Source: Acidimicrobiales bacterium (lineage in GTDB: Bacteria; Actinomycetota; Acidimicrobiia; Acidimicrobiales; SHLQ01). Taken from it: a stretch of DNA of 64,000 bases. Below are positions 1-8,613 of this stretch, in pieces; position 1 is the stretch's first letter, and each line of letters opens with the position of its first letter. The notes under the pieces were generated by a model. That model searched no databases, had not been told where the DNA came from, and was given only the letters and a program-made list of their open reading frames with translations. Position numbers and translations under genes: made by a program. The stretch lies in the NCBI GenBank assembly GCA_020629635.1, contig JAHDCX010000001.1, forward strand, positions 325,043 through 389,042, in the 5' to 3' direction.

Positions 1-1
1 C

Positions 2-769
2 TTCAAGCCGCTGACGGCGCGCGGTTCGAAACGGATCGACCGCCGGTTCGCGGTGTCTGATGACGCTCGGGAGCTGGCGCAGCGGTCGCTCGGCGGTACC
101 TACGAGGCCGCGTTCAATGCCGTGGAACTGGCGTCGTTCCGTGAGGTTGCACCGAAGAAGACCAACGCGCCCACGATCTTCTTCGTCGCCCGACACGAGG
201 AACGCAAGGGTCTCGGTGTGCTGCTCGACGCAATGGCCCATCTGGGACCCGACGTCCGGTTGCGGGTCGGCGGTCGCGGCCCCGAGACCGAAGCGCAGCA
301 GTCACGAACGGCCGGAGATCCAAGGATCGAGTGGCTGGGCGAGCTCGATGAAGCCGACAAGATCGCCTACATGCGCGGTGCTGACGTCTTCTGCGCTCCG
401 TCGCTCCGCGGAGAGTCCTTCGGCATCGTCCTGCTCGAGGCGATGGCGTCGGCCACCGCTGTGGTCGCGAGCGACCTCCCGGGTTACGCGAAGGTCGCCC
501 GAAACGGTCAGGACGCCGAACTCGTCGCACCGGGGAACGTGGAGATGCTCGCGTCGACGCTCGATCGACTTCTCCACGATCGGGCGCGTCGTGACCGCCT
601 CGTCGACTCCGGGAACGACCGGGTCGCCGGGTTTTCGATGGCGCGCCTCGCTTCGCTCTACCAATCGGCGTATCGCGACGTGGTCGAGCACCCAGAAAGG
701 AGTGGGGCTGCGACCGCACCACTCAACCAACTGACTAACATGACGAGCCGTCGCCGGCGCCGACCCTGA
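2..769 (+). CDS. GT4 glycosyltransferase, C-terminal part (PimA-like), cut by window edge
   Basis: The frame is open to the left edge, so only the C-terminal half is present. Visible are the linker typical of PimA-type mannosyltransferases (RRFAVSDDAREL), the start of the nucleotide-sugar domain (IFFVARHEERKGLGVLLDA), and the GT4 donor-site motif ESFGIVLLEAMASATAVVAS, where the first Glu and the E of LLEA are the expected catalytic and ribose-binding residues. GT-B retaining enzymes of this kind move mannose or glucose from GDP/UDP sugars to phosphatidylinositol or glycans at the inner membrane. Acceptor and exact family member cannot be fixed from half a protein. The tail after about codon 225 is low-complexity and Arg-rich. 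A GTG at 53 is only an internal codon. Confidence 0.85.
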   Translation, partial: FKPLTARGSKRIDRRFAVSDDARELAQRSLGGTYEAAFNAVELASFREVAPKKTNAPTIFFVARHEERKGLGVLLDAMAHLGPDVRLRVGGRGPETEAQQSRTAGDPRIEWLGELDEADKIAYMRGADVFCAPSLRGESFGIVLLEAMASATAVVASDLPGYAKVARNGQDAELVAPGNVEMLASTLDRLLHDRARRDRLVDSGNDRVAGFSMARLASLYQSAYRDVVEHPERSGAATAPLNQLTNMTSRRRRRP

Positions 770-809
770 TCACGTGCCACCGGCCCTTCGCAGCCAATCG
801 AGGAACCCG

Positions 810-1508
810 ATGCCCCTCCGCGTGTTCTCCCTGTTCGCCATTCCCGCGATCGCCGTCTTTGCGATCCTCGTCCTCGCTGGCCTCGCGTGGTGGCCCCTCT
901 GGCTGCTTGCGATTCCGGCCGCGGCATTGGTCACGTGGTTGTTCTGGCGGCGAGCCGACGATGCCGTGCTCTCGCGCCTGGGCGCCCGCTCGATCACCGG
1001 ATCGGAAGGTGAGCGCCTGATGAACACCGTCGAGAATCTCTGTCTCACGAGTGGGATCGTGCAACCCGACGTCATGGTCGTCGATACCGATGAGGTCAAC
1101 CTCGCCACGATCAACGGACGGCGCAACACCATCGTCGTGACCTCGGGTTTGCTCAACGCGCTCGATGTCCTCGAAACCGAAGGCGTCGTGGCGCATGCAC
1201 TCTCGAAGTCTGCAGCGAGCGAGGTCCAGTACTCGACACTCGCCGCGTCCGGCGGCGGACTCGTCAGCGGGGCACAACGGCGGTGGGCCCGTGAGTGGGA
1301 TGGCGGCGAGACTGGCGTGGTTCGCTTCGACATCTCCGGGGTCCGGCTCACCCGCTACCCACCGGGTCTGCGGTCGGCGCTGCAAAAGATCGATGGGCGG
1401 CCCACGGATGTGCCCGGTGGTGCGTCACTCGGCAACGCCTGGCTGGTCCCGCCGCCCGAGACCCGTCTGCCCCTCGACCATCGCATCGAAGTCCTCCAGG
1501 AGCTCTAG
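810..1508 (+). CDS. HtpX-like M48 metalloprotease homologue with destroyed zinc site
   Basis: The protein has 232 residues. Two N-terminal hydrophobic helices (about residues 5-48) are followed by the HtpX/M48 core order: LMNTVENLCLTSGI, the strand VMVVDTDEVNLATING, a TIVVTSGLLNALDVLETEGVVAH helix in two parts, and a C-terminal LPLDHRIEVLQEL that matches the H-P-x-x-x-R-I-x-x-L end of HtpX. The HExxH zinc motif is replaced by HALSK, so Glu and the second His are lost and peptidase activity is not expected. The ATG at 810 has GAGGA 5 bases upstream and is preferred over a GTG at 774. It probably acts as a membrane scaffold or is decaying. It lies 4 bases upstream of the next lipoprotein gene and is likely cotranscribed with it. 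Confidence 0.75.
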   Translation: MPLRVFSLFAIPAIAVFAILVLAGLAWWPLWLLAIPAAALVTWLFWRRADDAVLSRLGARSITGSEGERLMNTVENLCLTSGIVQPDVMVVDTDEVNLATINGRRNTIVVTSGLLNALDVLETEGVVAHALSKSAASEVQYSTLAASGGGLVSGAQRRWAREWDGGETGVVRFDISGVRLTRYPPGLRSALQKIDGRPTDVPGGASLGNAWLVPPPETRLPLDHRIEVLQEL

Positions 1509-1512
1509 AACG

Positions 1513-2628
1513 ATGACCAGACACCGTTTCCGACTGGGCGCGCTCGCGGCGTGCCTCGTGATCCTCGCTGCCTGCGGTGGAGGAGAAGAAGACGACGCCG
1601 CGGTCGACGATGCCTCGTCGACGACAACGACAGAGGTCGCCACGACGACGACTGCGCCCACGACCACCGCCGAGACCACGACGTCCACGGCGGCACCAGA
1701 GGTCGTGCTTGGCCCCGCTTGGCCGCTCTCGGGCGCTGCGCTCGATGAGGGTGCCGAGGTCAGCCACCCGGCCGTCGTCGTGAAGATCTCCAACAATGAC
1801 GCCGCAGCCCGGGCGGCGCTTCGAGGGTTGGACCAGGCCGACGTCGTGTTCGAGGAACGGATCGAACAAGAAGCCACTCGTTTCGCCGCGGTGTTTCATT
1901 CGTCGCTTCCCACCGAGGTCGGATCCGTGCGTTCTGGCCGAACCTCGGACGTCGACATCGTGTCCAACCTGAGTCGACCGGTGTTCGCGTTCTCTGGCGC
2001 AAACGATGGTGTGCACGCCCAGATCCGTCAGGCCGACAGCGCCGGTCTTCTCATCCGGGTCAGCGCAGACTTCGGGGACCGCGAGTTCTCTCGTATCTCC
2101 GATTTCCGGGCCCCGAACAACCTCGTCGTGGACACGGCGGCGCTGATCGACCGAGCCGACGACGACTCGGTGCCGCCCACCCAGATCTTCGAGTACCTCA
2201 ACAACGCCACGCAGCTCGGTACACCGTCGCCCGGTGCATTCGTGTCGGCGCGTGAGAGCGCCGAGTACGTCTGGAGCGAGTCGACCGGTGGATACAAGCG
2301 CTCGCAGGAGGGCCAACCCCACGTCACTCGTGACGGCGAGCGGATCACCCCAGCCAACGTTGTCGTCCTCACCACGACCTACGTCCAGTCACAGATCGAC
2401 GGAACCTCGGTTGATGCCATCACGATCGGGACGGGTCCGGTTGTCGTGTACTCGAATGGCTATCGGGTCGAAGGCACCTGGCGGCGAGATTTCCCCCGGG
2501 ATCCCTACACGCTCACGACGTCGGACGGCCAGACCATCGGCCTGGCGCCCGGCCAGACGTGGGTCTCGTTGACACCGGCCGGAACCGAGCGCGAGCTCTC
2601 CGTTGCGGAGGCGGACGCAATCGGCTGA
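1513..2628 (+). CDS. DUF3048 (YerB-like) lipoprotein
   Basis: The 371-residue protein starts at the ATG at 1513, which gives a clean lipoprotein signal (basic MTRHRFR, hydrophobic core, lipobox LAAC). This is followed by a long Thr/Ser/Ala linker (about residues 30-60) typical of cell-surface actinobacterial lipoproteins. The rest matches the DUF3048 family: AVVVKISNND, LDQADVVFEERIEQEATRFAAV in two parts, the GSVRSGR motif, and a C-terminal half with YSNGYRVEGTW and a GQTWVSL end. The molecular role of DUF3048 is unknown; YerB is studied in Bacillus only as a surface protein. Longer in-frame readings from 1165 lie inside the preceding gene and are rejected. Confidence 0.85.
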   Translation: MTRHRFRLGALAACLVILAACGGGEEDDAAVDDASSTTTTEVATTTTAPTTTAETTTSTAAPEVVLGPAWPLSGAALDEGAEVSHPAVVVKISNNDAAARAALRGLDQADVVFEERIEQEATRFAAVFHSSLPTEVGSVRSGRTSDVDIVSNLSRPVFAFSGANDGVHAQIRQADSAGLLIRVSADFGDREFSRISDFRAPNNLVVDTAALIDRADDDSVPPTQIFEYLNNATQLGTPSPGAFVSARESAEYVWSESTGGYKRSQEGQPHVTRDGERITPANVVVLTTTYVQSQIDGTSVDAITIGTGPVVVYSNGYRVEGTWRRDFPRDPYTLTTSDGQTIGLAPGQTWVSLTPAGTERELSVAEADAIG

Positions 2629-2656
2629 GACCTCACTCGGTGAGGCGTCTTCTGGG
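2628..2656 (+). terminator. Possible hairpin terminator
   Basis: The arms are AGAC-CTCAC and GTGAG-GCGTCT around a TCG loop, with a two-base bulge, starting on the stop codon of the DUF3048 gene and followed by a weak pyrimidine run. This is a plausible end of that transcript before pdxS, but the T-tract is poor. Confidence 0.35.
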
Positions 2657-2678
2657 GCCGCCTCGGTAGGCTGCCGAC

Positions 2679-3572
2679 ATGTCGAACGAGTCGAATCAGA
2701 CGACGGGCACGCCGCTCGTGAAGCGGGGTCTCGCCGAGATGCTGAAGGGCGGCGTCATCATGGACGTCGTCACTCCCGAACAAGCCAAGGTTGCCGAGGA
2801 TGCGGGCGCCGTCGCCGTCATGGCGCTCGAACGAGTGCCCGCCGACATTCGCGTCGACGGCGGAGTGGCCCGCATGTCCGATCCGGACATGATCCAGGGC
2901 ATTCAGGCCGCCGTGACGATTCCCGTGATGGCCAAGGCGCGTATCGGCCATTTCGTCGAGGCGCAGATCCTCCAGGCGCTCGACGTCGACTACATCGACG
3001 AGTCGGAGGTGCTGACGCCCGCCGACGAGGCCCATCACATCGACAAGTGGCCGTTCACCGTCCCCTTCGTCTGCGGGGCGACCAATCTCGGAGAGGCCCT
3101 GCGCCGCATCTCCGAGGGTGCGTGCATGATCCGCTCGAAGGGCGAGGCCGGGACCGGCGACGTCGTGCAGGCGGTTCGTCACCTGCGCTCGATTCTCGGT
3201 GACATCAAGAAGATCACCCAAGCCGATTCTGCGGAGTTGTTCGACTGGGCCAAGCACTTGCAGGCCCCACTGCCCCTGATCCAGGAGATCGCCGAGACCG
3301 GCGAACTCCCGGTTCCGCTGTTCTGCGCCGGTGGCCTCGCCACCCCCGCAGACGCCGCACTGGCGATGCAGCTCGGCGCGCAGGCGGTCTTCGTCGGCTC
3401 CGGGATCTTCAAGAGCGAAGATCCAGCACCGCGAGCACGGGCGATCGTCGAAGCGACCACCAACTACATGGACGCGTCGATTCTTGCGAAGGTCTCTGCC
3501 GGACTCGGCGCACCGATGACGGGCATCGGCATGGACGAGCTCGACGTGAAATACGAGGATCGCGGCTGGTGA
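2679..3572 (+). CDS. pdxS: Pyridoxal 5'-phosphate synthase lyase subunit PdxS
   Basis: The 297-residue TIM-barrel subunit makes PLP from ribose 5-phosphate (or ribulose 5-phosphate), glyceraldehyde 3-phosphate and ammonia supplied by PdxT. Near-invariant stretches are present: [40 protein letters not shown], the catalytic lysines in [11 protein letters not shown] and [11 protein letters not shown], and the phosphate loop [11 protein letters not shown]...[10 protein letters not shown]. Length matches the family (~295). The ATG at 2679 lies 50 bases after the previous gene. It overlaps pdxT by 4 bases (GTGA), so the two subunits are translationally coupled and form the usual 12+12 complex in the cytosol. 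Confidence 0.98.
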   Translation: MSNESNQTTGTPLVKRGLAEMLKGGVIMDVVTPEQAKVAEDAGAVAVMALERVPADIRVDGGVARMSDPDMIQGIQAAVTIPVMAKARIGHFVEAQILQALDVDYIDESEVLTPADEAHHIDKWPFTVPFVCGATNLGEALRRISEGACMIRSKGEAGTGDVVQAVRHLRSILGDIKKITQADSAELFDWAKHLQAPLPLIQEIAETGELPVPLFCAGGLATPADAALAMQLGAQAVFVGSGIFKSEDPAPRARAIVEATTNYMDASILAKVSAGLGAPMTGIGMDELDVKYEDRGW

Positions 3573-4141
3573 CGATCGGTGTGCTGGCGCTCCAGGGCGC
3601 CTTTCGGGCACACCGGGAGAAGCTCGACGCCCTCGGCGCGAGTCACTGCGAAGTGCGCGTTCCCGGAGATTTTGACCGTGTCGACGCACTCATCATGCCC
3701 GGTGGCGAATCGACGACCATGTCGATGCTGCTCGAGTCGTCGGGCCTGTTTGAGCCGATTCACGAGCGACTGAAGGCGGGCATGCCCGTGTTCGGCACGT
3801 GCGCAGGGCTGATCCTGCTCGCTCGAGAGATCCAGGATGGACGTGACGATCAGCGCAGCTTTGCGGCGCTGGATGTGGCCGTCCAGCGAAACGGGTATGG
3901 CCGTCAGGTCGCGAGCTTCGAGGACCACCTGGTGGTGTCCGGCGTCGAGCAGCGGGTGCACTCGGTCTTCATCCGAGCGCCGCGGATCACCAGTGTCGGC
4001 GAGGACTGCGACGTCCTTGCCCGTGACCACCGCAGCGATCCGGTGCTCGTCCGGCAAGGCACCGTCATGGGCTGCGCGTTTCACCCCGAGCTGTCCGAGG
4101 ACACGGCCATCCATCGCCTCTTCCTCGAATCCGTCGCATAA
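3569..4141 (+). CDS. pdxT: Pyridoxal 5'-phosphate synthase glutaminase subunit PdxT
   Basis: This is a class I glutamine amidotransferase of 190 residues that releases ammonia from glutamine and channels it into PdxS. The family order is clear: [20 protein letters not shown], the MPGGESTTM oxyanion region, the nucleophile Cys in [24 protein letters not shown], and the catalytic His/Glu pair in [11 protein letters not shown]. The GTG start at 3569 overlaps the pdxS stop. The gene ends 27 bases before yebC, so the three genes may share one transcript. Confidence 0.97.
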   Translation: MTIGVLALQGAFRAHREKLDALGASHCEVRVPGDFDRVDALIMPGGESTTMSMLLESSGLFEPIHERLKAGMPVFGTCAGLILLAREIQDGRDDQRSFAALDVAVQRNGYGRQVASFEDHLVVSGVEQRVHSVFIRAPRITSVGEDCDVLARDHRSDPVLVRQGTVMGCAFHPELSEDTAIHRLFLESVA

Positions 4142-4168
4142 TTGGTAGCTGGTACGAGGAGGTCGTAG

Positions 4169-4924
4169 ATGTCCGGTCATTCCAAATGGGCAACGATCAA
4201 GCACAAGAAGGGCGCCGCGGACAAGAAGCGCGCAAAGCTCTTCGCCAAGCTGATCAAGCAGGTCGAGGTTGCGGCACGTCAGGGCGGCGGCGATCTGGAC
4301 GCCAACGCGACGCTCCGGACCATGTACCAGAAGGCGAGGGATGCCTCGGTTCCGCTGGACACGATCGAGCGCGCGATCAAGCGCGGGACGGGCGAGCTCG
4401 AAGGCGTCAACTACGAACCGATCACGTATGAGGGCTATGCGCCAGCGGGCGTTGCCTTGTACGTCGAGGTGCTCACCGACAACCGGAACCGCTCGAGCTC
4501 GGACATGCGATCGATCTTCTCCAAGAACGGCGGCTCCATGGCCGAGCCGGGAGCAGTGGCGTGGCAATTCGAACGCAAGGGGGTGATCACCCTGGATCGT
4601 TCTCTCGACGAGGACGAGCTGATGATGGTCGCCCTCGAGCACGGCGCAGAGGATCTTGCGGACGAAGGCGACACGTGGCGACTCACGTGCGAACCGACCG
4701 ACCTCAACGGGCTGCGTGACGCCCTCGAGGAAGGGGGAATCTCGTTCGAGAACGCGGATCTCACGATGTTGCCGACCTCGACGGTCGAGGTGGCCGACGT
4801 CGCCGACGCCAAGGCCGTGCTGCGACTGATCGATGCCCTCGACGACAACGACGACGTCCAGGACGTCTATGCCAACTTCGACATGCCCGACGCGCTGCTC
4901 CAGGAGGCTGCGGAGGCCAGCTGA
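4169..4924 (+). CDS. YebC/PmpR family transcriptional regulatory protein
   Basis: The 251-residue protein has the family's signature N-terminus MSGHSKWATIKHKKGAADKK, then RTMYQKARDASVPLDTIERA, the central GGSMAEPGAVAWQFERKG block and the C-terminal MLPTSTVEV domain. The acidic loop DALDDNDDVQDVYANFD closes the family fold. YebC proteins bind DNA as regulators, and some members help ribosomes through proline stretches; which applies here cannot be told. In actinobacteria yebC commonly follows pdxT and precedes ruvCAB, but no ruv genes follow here. RBS GAGGAGG lies a few bases upstream of the ATG. Confidence 0.96.
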   Translation: MSGHSKWATIKHKKGAADKKRAKLFAKLIKQVEVAARQGGGDLDANATLRTMYQKARDASVPLDTIERAIKRGTGELEGVNYEPITYEGYAPAGVALYVEVLTDNRNRSSSDMRSIFSKNGGSMAEPGAVAWQFERKGVITLDRSLDEDELMMVALEHGAEDLADEGDTWRLTCEPTDLNGLRDALEEGGISFENADLTMLPTSTVEVADVADAKAVLRLIDALDDNDDVQDVYANFDMPDALLQEAAEAS

Positions 4925-4937
4925 TTGGCGCTCGGGG

Positions 4938-5486
4938 TCAGTCCAGCAGTCCTGGCCGCGCGGCGAGCCAGAGAAGCGCCATGAGCGTGAAAGCGTCCAC
5001 GATTTCGTTCCGGAGTGCCATCTCGATGGCGTCGGATACCGGAAGTCTCCGGACCGCCAGATCCTCGGTGTCCTCGGGGTCCGCATCGAGCTGACGCAGG
5101 TCGCGGGCGACGAAACACCACGCTCGTTCGTCGGTCACCGAGTTGGTGAGTTGGATGTTCTGGAACATCGGGACCAGGCGGGCCGCTCGAAGGCCGGTCT
5201 CCTCGGCGAGTTCTCGGTGGGCGGTGGCCTCGATCGACTCGCCGACCGGGCACCCTCCCGCCGGCATCTCCCAGGTGTATTCGTCGACGGTGTAGCGGTG
5301 CTGGCCCACGAGCCACGTGTACCCGTCGTCGTCGATCGGGATCACGCCGACCGCGTTGTTCTTGAACCGCACGACGCCGTAGACACCCGGGCTACCGCCT
5401 GGGGTGGTGACCGTGTCGTGCTCCACCCGGATCCACGGGTTCTCGTACGCCACGTCGCTTGCGTGGCGCACCCATGTGTTCGTCAT
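4938..5486 (-). CDS. NUDIX hydrolase, ADP-ribose pyrophosphatase-like
   Basis: The 182-residue protein carries a full Nudix box from GGCPVGES to REL-AEETGL, matching G-x5-E-x7-REUXEEXGU, preceded by WLVGQHRYTVDEYTWEMPAG as in ADP-ribose/sugar-nucleotide pyrophosphatases. Such enzymes cleave ADP-ribose to AMP and ribose 5-phosphate using Mg2+. The ATG at 5486 follows the fabF stop by 7 bases, so it is the last gene of the leftward fab operon. Longer in-frame readings reach into fabF and are not real. It converges with yebC; the gap between their stops is only 13 bases. Confidence 0.9.
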   Translation of the reverse strand: MTNTWVRHASDVAYENPWIRVEHDTVTTPGGSPGVYGVVRFKNNAVGVIPIDDDGYTWLVGQHRYTVDEYTWEMPAGGCPVGESIEATAHRELAEETGLRAARLVPMFQNIQLTNSVTDERAWCFVARDLRQLDADPEDTEDLAVRRLPVSDAIEMALRNEIVDAFTLMALLWLAARPGLLD

Positions 5487-5493
5487 CGATCGA

Positions 5494-6681
5494 TCAGGCG
5501 GGTGCGAGCACCAGTGTCCCGTTGTGGCCTCCGAACCCGAACGAATTCGACATCGACGGTCCCGGAGTCCAGGGCCGTGCCTCGCCCGTGACGAGATCGA
5601 TCTCCGGGAGCGCCGGATCGGCAGTCGTGTGACCAACGGTGGGCGGGATGAGTTCGTGTTGCATCGACAGCACGACGGCCGCCGCCTCGATGGCGCCCGC
5701 AGCACCCAGGGCGTGTCCAGTGACCCCCTTGGTCGACGTGACGGCAGGGCCAGCGTCGCCGGAACCGAACACCTTGGCAATCGCCTCGGCCTCCGCGGCG
5801 TCGTTGAGCGGCGTGGACGTGCCGTGGGCGTTGATGTGGACGATGTCGGACGCCGTGATGCCAGCGTCTTCGAGTGCGAGCTCCATGCAGTTGACGGCAC
5901 CGACACCACCGGGGGACGGCGCGGTGATGTGGTGCGCATCGGCGGTGCTCGCAGCGCCAAGCACCTCGCCGAGAATGTTCGCACCCCGAGCAGTGGCCGA
6001 TTCCCATTCTTCGAGGATGAGTACGGCCGCACCTTCTGCCATCACGAAACCGTTGCGGTTGGCGTCGAAGGGCATCGATCGGTTGTTGTTCGACAGTGCG
6101 GTCATGTTGCGGAACCCGGCCAACGCCGTTTCGGTGAACGAGGCTTCGCTCCCGCCCGCCATCACGGCGTCGCATCGGCCCGACGCGATCCATCGAGCGC
6201 CGTTGCCGATCGAATGCGTGCCCGCAGCGCAGGCGGTGACGGTGTTTTCGGCCGGTCCCTGCCATCCGTATCGCATCGAGAGACCACCCGCAGCAGCGTT
6301 GGCCATCATCATCGGGACGAGAAACGGCGAAACCCGCCGTGGCCCACGCTCGTGTCGGGTGATGATCTGGTCTTCGACCGTGATGAGCCCGCCGATTCCC
6401 GAACCGATGAAGACGCCTCGACGGGTCGGGGCAGCATCGATCTCGCCGGCTTGTTCGAGCGCCTCAGCCGCCGCAGCGAACGCGAATTGTGCGAAGCGGT
6501 CGGTGCGGCGGGCGTCCTTGGGGTTGTCGAAATGCGGCGCCGGATCGAAGTCGTGCACGCGACGTTCGGCGTCCTCCACGGGTCCTTGCAGGCCCGCCCA
6601 GAACGCCTCTTTGCCGATACCGCACGGGGCGACGACACCGACGCCCGTGATCGCCACGCGTCGATGCTCGAGCTGCCGCAT
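5494..6681 (-). CDS. fabF: 3-oxoacyl-ACP synthase II (KAS II)
   Basis: The 395-residue condensing enzyme elongates acyl-ACP with malonyl-ACP. The catalytic triad is visible: Cys in VTACAAGTHSIG, His in HINAHGTSTPLND and His in TSTKGVTGHALGAAG. The C-terminal NSFGFGGHNGTLV is also canonical. Its ATG at 6681 overlaps the acpP stop (TGATG), so it is translationally coupled to its carrier protein. Length is slightly short of the usual 410-420, consistent with a trimmed N-terminus. It acts in the cytosolic type II fatty-acid cycle with the neighbouring fabG, fabH and fabD. Confidence 0.96.
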   Translation of the reverse strand: MRQLEHRRVAITGVGVVAPCGIGKEAFWAGLQGPVEDAERRVHDFDPAPHFDNPKDARRTDRFAQFAFAAAAEALEQAGEIDAAPTRRGVFIGSGIGGLITVEDQIITRHERGPRRVSPFLVPMMMANAAAGGLSMRYGWQGPAENTVTACAAGTHSIGNGARWIASGRCDAVMAGGSEASFTETALAGFRNMTALSNNNRSMPFDANRNGFVMAEGAAVLILEEWESATARGANILGEVLGAASTADAHHITAPSPGGVGAVNCMELALEDAGITASDIVHINAHGTSTPLNDAAEAEAIAKVFGSGDAGPAVTSTKGVTGHALGAAGAIEAAAVVLSMQHELIPPTVGHTTADPALPEIDLVTGEARPWTPGPSMSNSFGFGGHNGTLVLAPA

Positions 6682-6914
6682 CAGAGCTTGGACGTGATCA
6701 GTTCGAAGGCGCCTTTGACGGTTTCGATGCCTTCGAGCTCCTCTTCTTCGACCGAGACGTCGAATTCCTCTTCGAGGCCCATGACGAGCTCAACGAGGTC
6801 GAGGCTGTCGGCGTCGAGATCGTCGGCGAAGTTCGCCTCCATCGTCACTTGGCCTGCCTCGACCGAAAGGACCTCCACGGCGACTTTCGTGAACCGTTCG
6901 AAGTTGTCACTCAT
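6681..6914 (-). CDS. acpP: Acyl carrier protein
   Basis: The 77-residue acidic protein contains the phosphopantetheine attachment motif [12 protein letters not shown]; the Ser of DSL carries the prosthetic group. It shuttles acyl chains between FabD, FabH, FabG and FabF. The start at 6914 (MSDNFERF) is chosen because GGAGAAAG lies 4 bases upstream on the minus strand; a start 12 bases further out has no such site. It sits in the middle of the fab operon. Confidence 0.95.
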   Translation of the reverse strand: MSDNFERFTKVAVEVLSVEAGQVTMEANFADDLDADSLDLVELVMGLEEEFDVSVEEEELEGIETVKGAFELITSKL

Positions 6915-6967
6915 TGCTTTCTCCACATGTCTGGAACCGCTTTCGCGGTGGGGGTGATCCTATTGCC

Positions 6968-7681
6968 TCAGAGGCCCATCGCCATTCCGCCGTCGACGGG
7001 GAGTACGGCGCCGGTGATGTAGCCGGCGCCGTCGCTCGTCAAGAAATCGACCGCGGCGGCGATCTCGTGGGCTTCGCCCATGCGTCCGAGCGGGACCGCA
7101 TCGGTCATGGCCGAGAGCTGGTCCTCGGTCAGCGCGGCGGTCATGTCGGTGGCGATTGGCCCCGGGGCGACGACGTTGACGGTGACGTTGCGCGACGCAA
7201 ACTCCTTGGCGAGGGAGCGGGCCAGCCCGTGTACCCCGGCCTTCGAGGCGGCGTAGTTGGCTTGACCGGCCTGCCCGCCGATACCGACGATGCTCGAGAT
7301 GAAGACGATGCGGCCCCAGCGTTGGCGCATCATGGACTTGACGGCCCGCTTGGCGACCCGAAATCCGCCGGTCAGGTTGGCGTCGAGGACGTCGGTGAAG
7401 TCGTTCTCGGCCATGCGGAGAACGAGCCCGTCTCTGGTGATGCCGGCGTTGGAGACCACGATCCCGATCGGGCCGAGCTCGTCCTCGACGGTCGAGAACG
7501 CAGCGTCCACCTGGTCGGCGTCGGCGACGTCGCACGGGACGGCGAGAATGCCCGGCTCGTCGATGGGGGTCGACCGGTAGGTCGCCGCCACCTGGTGGCC
7601 GGAGTCCCGAAGGCGCCGAGCGGTCGCGAGCCCAATGCCACGGTTTGCTCCGGTCACCAACGCAATACGAGGTTCGGTCAT
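6968..7681 (-). CDS. fabG: 3-oxoacyl-ACP reductase
   Basis: The 237-residue SDR enzyme reduces 3-oxoacyl-ACP with NADPH. It shows the Rossmann motif TGANRGIGLATA, the NAG motif in IVVSNAGITRDG, catalytic Ser in VFISSIVGIGG and YxxxK in NYAASKAGV, with the FabG-type end ITGAVLPVDGGMAM. The ATG at 7681 forms ATGA with the fabH stop; a reading 12 bases longer is less likely. It is coupled between fabH and acpP, which supports the FabG assignment over a general SDR. Confidence 0.95.
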   Translation of the reverse strand: MTEPRIALVTGANRGIGLATARRLRDSGHQVAATYRSTPIDEPGILAVPCDVADADQVDAAFSTVEDELGPIGIVVSNAGITRDGLVLRMAENDFTDVLDANLTGGFRVAKRAVKSMMRQRWGRIVFISSIVGIGGQAGQANYAASKAGVHGLARSLAKEFASRNVTVNVVAPGPIATDMTAALTEDQLSAMTDAVPLGRMGEAHEIAAAVDFLTSDGAGYITGAVLPVDGGMAMGL

Positions 7682-8613
7682 CGGGGATCCCATCTCAGCA
7701 CGGCGGAGGCCCAGGTCATCCCGAAGCCGAATCCTCCCAGCAGGAGGAGGTCGCCCGGAGCGATTCGTCCGTCTCGGACCGCCGTGTCGAGAGCGATCGG
7801 AATCGTCGCGGCGGAATTGTTTGCCGTCTCGGCGATCGTGACGATCGCCTGCTCCATCGGGAGTCCGAGACGGCCGGCGATCGACTCGATGATGCGGATG
7901 TTTGCCTGGTGGGGCACGAACCAGTCGATGTCGGCAATCGTGACACCTGCGTTCGCCATCGCCTTGTTGGCCGAGCTCGTGACGGCCCGCACGGCGGCTC
8001 GAAACACTTCCTTGCCGTCCATCGTGATGAAGCCGCCGTGGTCGGCGTAGCCGATGTGACGCAGCGAACCGTCGGCTCCGAGATCGAATCCGAGCAGCGT
8101 GGGCGTATCGGATCGCTCGATCACGACGGCGCCGGCGCCGTCACCGAAGAGGATGGCGGAGGACCGGTCGTCCCAGTCGACACGTTCGCCGAGGGCATCG
8201 GCGCCGATCACAAGGATGCGCTCGAGGCCCGTGGCAAGGAGGCCGTTGGCGGCGACCAGTCCGTAGGAGAAGCCGGAGCAGACCGCCTGCATGTCGCAGG
8301 CCCCTCCGGCAATCGCTAGCTCGGCTTGAACCGCCGCTGAGGTTCCGGGCATCAACTGATCGGGTGTCGTCGTGGCCACGATGACGAGGTCGATGTCGTC
8401 GCCGGTCACGCCTGCGGAGTCCAACGCCTGTTGTCCCGCGTGGATGGACATCTCACTCGTCGATCCGCCGATGTGTCGGCGGTGGATGCCGGTCCGTTCG
8501 ACGATCCAGTCGTGGTTCGTGTCGAGCGTCTGGGCGAGGTCTTCGTTGGTGATCACCTTCTCGGGAAGGTGGGCCCCCCACCCGGTGATCCGACCCCCTG
8601 TGGATCCGGTCAT
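7678..8613 (-). CDS. fabH: 3-oxoacyl-ACP synthase III (KAS III)
   Basis: The 311-residue enzyme starts fatty-acid synthesis by condensing an acyl-CoA primer with malonyl-ACP. The catalytic Cys lies in DMQAVCSGFSYGL, His in WFVPHQANIRI and Asn in AETANNSAAT, in the KAS III order. It has the family N-terminus ITGWGAHLPEKVITNEDL and C-terminus GFGFGMTWASAVLRW. The ATG at 8613 overlaps the fabD stop by ATGA. Longer in-frame starts lie within fabD. Substrate preference (straight or branched primer) cannot be read from sequence alone. Confidence 0.96.
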   Translation of the reverse strand: MTGSTGGRITGWGAHLPEKVITNEDLAQTLDTNHDWIVERTGIHRRHIGGSTSEMSIHAGQQALDSAGVTGDDIDLVIVATTTPDQLMPGTSAAVQAELAIAGGACDMQAVCSGFSYGLVAANGLLATGLERILVIGADALGERVDWDDRSSAILFGDGAGAVVIERSDTPTLLGFDLGADGSLRHIGYADHGGFITMDGKEVFRAAVRAVTSSANKAMANAGVTIADIDWFVPHQANIRIIESIAGRLGLPMEQAIVTIAETANNSAATIPIALDTAVRDGRIAPGDLLLLGGFGFGMTWASAVLRWDPR

